Origin: CAVOEB01 sp965249645
GTDB lineage: Bacteria > Pseudomonadota > Alphaproteobacteria > UBA828 > JAPUJA01
Direction: 5' to 3'
NCBI GenBank assembly: GCA_965249645.1
Contig: CBDFML010000011.1
Coordinates: forward strand, 372,001-436,000
DNA length: 64,000 bases
The notes under the pieces: model-generated
What the model was told of the DNA's origin: nothing
The model's input: only the letters and a program-made list of their open reading frames with translations
The model's database searches: none
Translations under genes and position numbers: made by a program
Shown here: positions 61,362-64,000 of the stretch, in pieces
Position numbering within the stretch: position 1 is the first letter of the stretch
How the letters are laid out: every line of letters starts with the position of its first letter

Positions 61362-62066
61362 TTAGAGCGGGTTGGCACCGCCCGCGATCTCCGTAAGCAG
61401 GTCGCGAAGCGTCGAGCTGCCCGGGTGGCTCAAGGCCCGGTCCACGATGATTTCGCGGCTGCCTACGCGCTGGCCGTAATAGGCCTCGTTGCTTGCTTCG
61501 TCGGCGAGCAGGAGGCTGCCCTCCAGCGAGAATCCGCCGAACAGTCCGCGGCTGTAAGAAAACGAGAGAATATCCTTTTCCAGGGCCGGACTCGTGGTTG
61601 CGGTTTCGCGCTCGCCGCCGAATGTGCCCAGCGCCAGTCCCGCTTCCGCACCGAGTGCGACCTTGTTGGTCAGCAACGCGTTGAGGGCTTCGGGCGTAAG
61701 GATGACGAGCACAATTTCCGAGACCTCGGCGCCGATCTGCAGGCCGAAGCTCGCTGCGCCGATGTTGACGAAAGCGGGATCGGTCCAGTCGTTGGCTCCG
61801 ACGTCGTGGGCCATCATCACACCGGCTCCGCCGGCACCACCGATAAAGAATCCGGCCTTGACCATGTCGGGAACCACGATGATGCCCTTGGCGGCACTGA
61901 GAAGCTCGCGCATCTGGGCAAAGGCAGGATCGTCTTTCATGCTGCGCAACGTGGTTACGGCCTTGTCGATGAGCAGCTCTTCGTCGTGGCTCTGCGCCGG
62001 GGAGGCGGTCGCATAAAGCGCGCCCAGGAGGAGGCCAAACAGAGCAGAGATCAAAAGGCGTTTCAT
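61362..62066 (-). CDS. SYLF-domain (YSC84-like) lipid-binding protein
   Basis: The 234-residue product has a signal peptide (LLISALFGLLLGALYATASP) and a SYLF domain: AKGIIVVPDMVKAGFFIGGA, GVMMAHDVGANDWTDPAFVN and SFGLQIGAEVSEIVLVILTP. Such proteins bind phospholipids; the bacterial ones are exported and of unknown role. Its start overlaps the stop of the B12-binding-like gene (ATGA). Confidence 0.86.
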   Translation of the reverse strand: MKRLLISALFGLLLGALYATASPAQSHDEELLIDKAVTTLRSMKDDPAFAQMRELLSAAKGIIVVPDMVKAGFFIGGAGGAGVMMAHDVGANDWTDPAFVNIGAASFGLQIGAEVSEIVLVILTPEALNALLTNKVALGAEAGLALGTFGGERETATTSPALEKDILSFSYSRGLFGGFSLEGSLLLADEASNEAYYGQRVGSREIIVDRALSHPGSSTLRDLLTEIAGGANPL

Positions 62067-63052
62067 GGGGCTGTATCTCCCTGATTGGATTGGGGCGGGC
62101 GGCACGCTTCGGGATGAGTCGGTCCAGCATCGAGGCGGCGCCAACCGGTTCCTTCGTGGGCAAAGTGGAACCGGTTCGGGTGAAGAAGCTCGGTCAGGAT
62201 TTCCACCGATTCAACGAGACGGGGTCCGGGCCGATTAAAGAAGTGATTGCCGTCCGTGGCATAGAGGGCACCGGTTCGCACCGCTTTGGTCTCGCTCCAG
62301 CCAGGCGTGGCGAGCAGCCGCTTGGCATCGGCGGCGGTGCGCTCGAGGCCAAACCCGCAGGGCATAAAAACGATGACGTCCGGCTCAGCGGCGAACAGAT
62401 CCGTCGCACTGATCCACGGTGCATGAGTGCCGGCCGTGCCGAACAGGTCGATCCCACCCGCCAGGTCGACAATCTCAGGCACCCAGTTGCCGGCTGCCAT
62501 AAGAGGGTCACACCATTCGATGCAGGCGACGCGTGGTCTTTCAGCATCCGGAGTTTGCTCGCTGAGCGCACGGATCGCGTCAAGGCGATTTGCCAGGGCA
62601 TCCGCTGGAGCCGTATCGACATCGAAGACGCGGGCAAGGCGCCGGACGTCCTCGATCACGTCGCCCAGCTGCATCGGCGCCAGGGCAATGATCTCGGCGG
62701 GCTGGCGAAGACAGGCGGCAGCCGCCGCCTCGACGTCGCTCAGCGCGACGGCGCAGACGTCGCATTGGGTCTGGGTCACGATATGGGTCGGCTGGAGTTC
62801 CGCGAGGAGCGTCGCGTCCAGATCGTAGATAGCCAGCGCGTCGCGCAACAATTCTTCGACCGAGCGGTGGATTTCGCCGCCGGAGGCCTGCGGGTCGAGT
62901 CTCGGGCGGGTCAGCACAGGCCGGCTCTCAATCTCTAGCGGGTAGTCGCACTCGTGTGAGCGGCCGACGATCCGGTCAGTCAATCCGAGAAGATCGACGA
63001 TTTCGGTTGCCGAGGGGATGAGAGTAACGATGCGTCGTGCCGGCGTTGTCAT
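62063..63052 (-). CDS. Cobalamin-binding-like protein without signal peptide
   Basis: The 329-residue product has the BtuF/FepB fold: RIVTLIPSATEIVDLLGLTD, SHECDYPLEIESRPVLTRP, THIVTQTQCDVCAVALSDVE near residue 88 and AGNWVPEIVDLAGGIDLFG near 186. It has no signal peptide, unlike a periplasmic B12-binding protein, and carries several cysteines. This subfamily (SHECDYP, QTQCDVCAV) is widespread in non-enteric bacteria with uncertain function. It lies downstream of the CobC-like phosphatase and overlaps the SYLF gene. Confidence 0.84.
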   Translation of the reverse strand: MTTPARRIVTLIPSATEIVDLLGLTDRIVGRSHECDYPLEIESRPVLTRPRLDPQASGGEIHRSVEELLRDALAIYDLDATLLAELQPTHIVTQTQCDVCAVALSDVEAAAAACLRQPAEIIALAPMQLGDVIEDVRRLARVFDVDTAPADALANRLDAIRALSEQTPDAERPRVACIEWCDPLMAAGNWVPEIVDLAGGIDLFGTAGTHAPWISATDLFAAEPDVIVFMPCGFGLERTAADAKRLLATPGWSETKAVRTGALYATDGNHFFNRPGPRLVESVEILTELLHPNRFHFAHEGTGWRRLDAGPTHPEACRPPQSNQGDTAP

Positions 63053-63072
63053 GGGCCAACCTGACTTTGCTG

Positions 63073-63702
63073 CTATTCGGGCGGCAGGTTGACGAACAAG
63101 ACACGCCAGTCGTGCCCCTCTCCCGGTCCGTCGACCCGTTCGAGGCGGGTCAACGAGAGATGACCCACCGACAGACTCAGTGCCGCCTCGGGGTGCAGGC
63201 CCAGTACGTAGCCGAGCGCCGCGCGGATCGAGCCACCGTGTGCGACGGCGACGATGTGGTGGCCCGCATACGCCGTCGTCAAACGCTCCATCACTTCGCC
63301 GACCCGTGCCACGACGTCTTCAAAGCTTTCACCGCCTTCGGGACGATGGTCCGCAGGCGCGAGCCAGTAGCGGTGAAAAGCGCCGTCCTTTGCTGCCGTC
63401 AGTTCCGCCTGGGTCATGCCTTCCCAAACACCGAGATGTTGTTCGGCAAGCCCCGGTTCGATGAGCATTTGGGGCGCGGCGATGCCTTCATCGATCAACG
63501 CCTGAGCGGTCTGTAGCGTGCGGCTGAGATGGCTGCGCGCCCAGACGGCCTTCTCGGGGAGGCGGCGGACGAGTGCCCGAAAAGCGGTGCGGTCGGAGGT
63601 GTCTGCCGGATGATCATTCTGGCCGTAGATACGGCCGCCATGACCGTGCACCGGTGCATGGCGTATCCACCACCAGCCGGTCTTGGTCGTTTGGTCGGAC
63701 AT
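63073..63702 (-). CDS. Histidine phosphatase (alpha-ribazole phosphatase-like)
   Basis: The 209-residue product has WWWIRHAPVHGHGGRIYGQ, where RHAPV takes the place of the classic RHG catalytic motif, WARSHLSRTLQTAQAL, LAEQHLGVWEGMTQAEL and VAVAHGGSIRAALGYVLG with the second histidine. Placed directly after cobS (TAATG overlap), it is probably CobC-like, removing phosphate from alpha-ribazole phosphate or adenosylcobalamin phosphate. A general phosphatase is the alternative. Confidence 0.82.
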   Translation of the reverse strand: MSDQTTKTGWWWIRHAPVHGHGGRIYGQNDHPADTSDRTAFRALVRRLPEKAVWARSHLSRTLQTAQALIDEGIAAPQMLIEPGLAEQHLGVWEGMTQAELTAAKDGAFHRYWLAPADHRPEGGESFEDVVARVGEVMERLTTAYAGHHIVAVAHGGSIRAALGYVLGLHPEAALSLSVGHLSLTRLERVDGPGEGHDWRVLFVNLPPE

Positions 63703-64000
63703 TACTTAAGAGCTGCTATGACTACGAGGAACGCCACGTCGGCGACGATCTGCACACCGCCCAGAACCTGTTCAGTATGGCCGCCGATCTGGCGTTTGGC
63801 CAGGAGGGCCAGCAGAACGGCGGCAACGCCTGCGATGAAAACGGCAAGCAGACCGGCCCCGCCCAGAGCAATCAGGGCGACGAGCAACGCGAGCCCGCCC
63901 GCGACTATGACGTCTTCCAGGCCAGGTCGTCCGCCCGGCGACGGATCCGTTGGCGCGGGATCGACATAGCGGACCACGAGGGGTACGACAGCCCGCGAGA
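63702..64000 (-). CDS. cobS: Adenosylcobinamide-GDP ribazoletransferase (CobS), 3' part only
   Basis: The visible 98 codons are the C-terminal end of a membrane protein: IVAGGLALLVALIALGGAGL, then LLALLAKRQIGGHTEQVLGG and VQIVADVAFLVVIAALK, closely matching the CobS end (RRxGGxTGDxLGAxQ). The gene continues beyond the right edge of the window. CobS joins adenosylcobinamide-GDP with alpha-ribazole, the last step of the nucleotide loop pathway. It overlaps the phosphatase gene. Confidence 0.85.
   Translation of the reverse strand, partial: SRAVVPLVVRYVDPAPTDPSPGGRPGLEDVIVAGGLALLVALIALGGAGLLAVFIAGVAAVLLALLAKRQIGGHTEQVLGGVQIVADVAFLVVIAALK

Noticed and set aside
1..64000. CRISPR arrays, tRNA or rRNA genes, prophage
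   Set aside because: No regularly spaced repeats, tRNA cloverleaf or rRNA sequence was noticed, and gene content is core metabolism throughout.

Overview
This window is a GC-rich bacterial chromosome segment, almost certainly from an alphaproteobacterium (a Rhodospirillales-like lineage is my inference). The evidence is lineage-typical genes: a MucR/Ros regulator, an Irr-type Fur protein, an IalB-family protein, an olsB-olsA ornithine-lipid pair, a TIGR02186 protein, and the order ubiE-ubiB-coaBC-dut / mutM-enoyl-CoA hydratase-rpsT-dnaA. Genes are tightly packed and many neighbours share 4-base ATGA or GTGA overlaps. Apart from an insertion-sequence remnant at the left edge, the window reads as core chromosome. 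No tRNA, rRNA, CRISPR array or prophage was seen.

Layout. 1-650: a truncated IS5-type transposase bracketed by a 42-base direct repeat that folds into a hairpin, followed by more hairpins. 646-2219 (minus): ialB, queF and a SpoU methyltransferase. 2544-12153 (plus): glnD, murJ, trpS, a TauE-like transporter with TIGR02186, a universal stress protein, an Nfu-type Fe-S carrier and a Bax-like glucosaminidase. 12239-15398: a polysaccharide deacetylase, a D-Ala-D-Ala dipeptidase, tsaB-rimI and a TusA-like protein. 15523-26332: mucR, fur, olsB-olsA, the miaB-phoH-ybeY-corC-lnt operon, an XRE regulator, metK and trmB.

26354-36222: a cold-shock gene divergent from the rimP-nusA-ylxR-infB-rbfA-truB-rpsO-pnp transcription/translation operon, which has a terminator-like hairpin in its leader. 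36410-40969: an iron/redox section with a nitronate monooxygenase-like protein carrying a C-terminal cysteine cluster, Irr, a rubrerythrin lacking its rubredoxin domain, a CCG-domain Fe-S oxidoreductase and a DUF3501 protein. A near-palindromic Irr-box candidate lies against the rubrerythrin promoter. 40986-48119: an SH3 protein, a 2-hydroxyacid dehydrogenase, then the minus-strand series ubiE-ubiB-coaBC-dut-moeB-dsrE. 48170-57541: mutM, a small secreted protein, an enoyl-CoA hydratase, rpsT, dnaA, dnaN, recF and gyrB. 57643-64000: a class A penicillin-binding protein, a divergent SCO-like protein, and cobalamin genes (cbiB; minus-strand cobS end, phosphatase, B12-binding-like protein, SYLF protein).

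The best candidate for an under-described system is rubrerythrin / CCG-domain Fe-S oxidoreductase / DUF3501 beside Irr. I infer an iron-responsive peroxide-reduction chain in which the Fe-S protein supplies the electrons that a fused rubredoxin would normally deliver. Other points of note are an MutM zinc finger lacking its fourth cysteine, a SCO-like protein without the expected histidine, an apparently leaderless deacetylase gene, and a hairpin that would hide the nfu ribosome-binding site.
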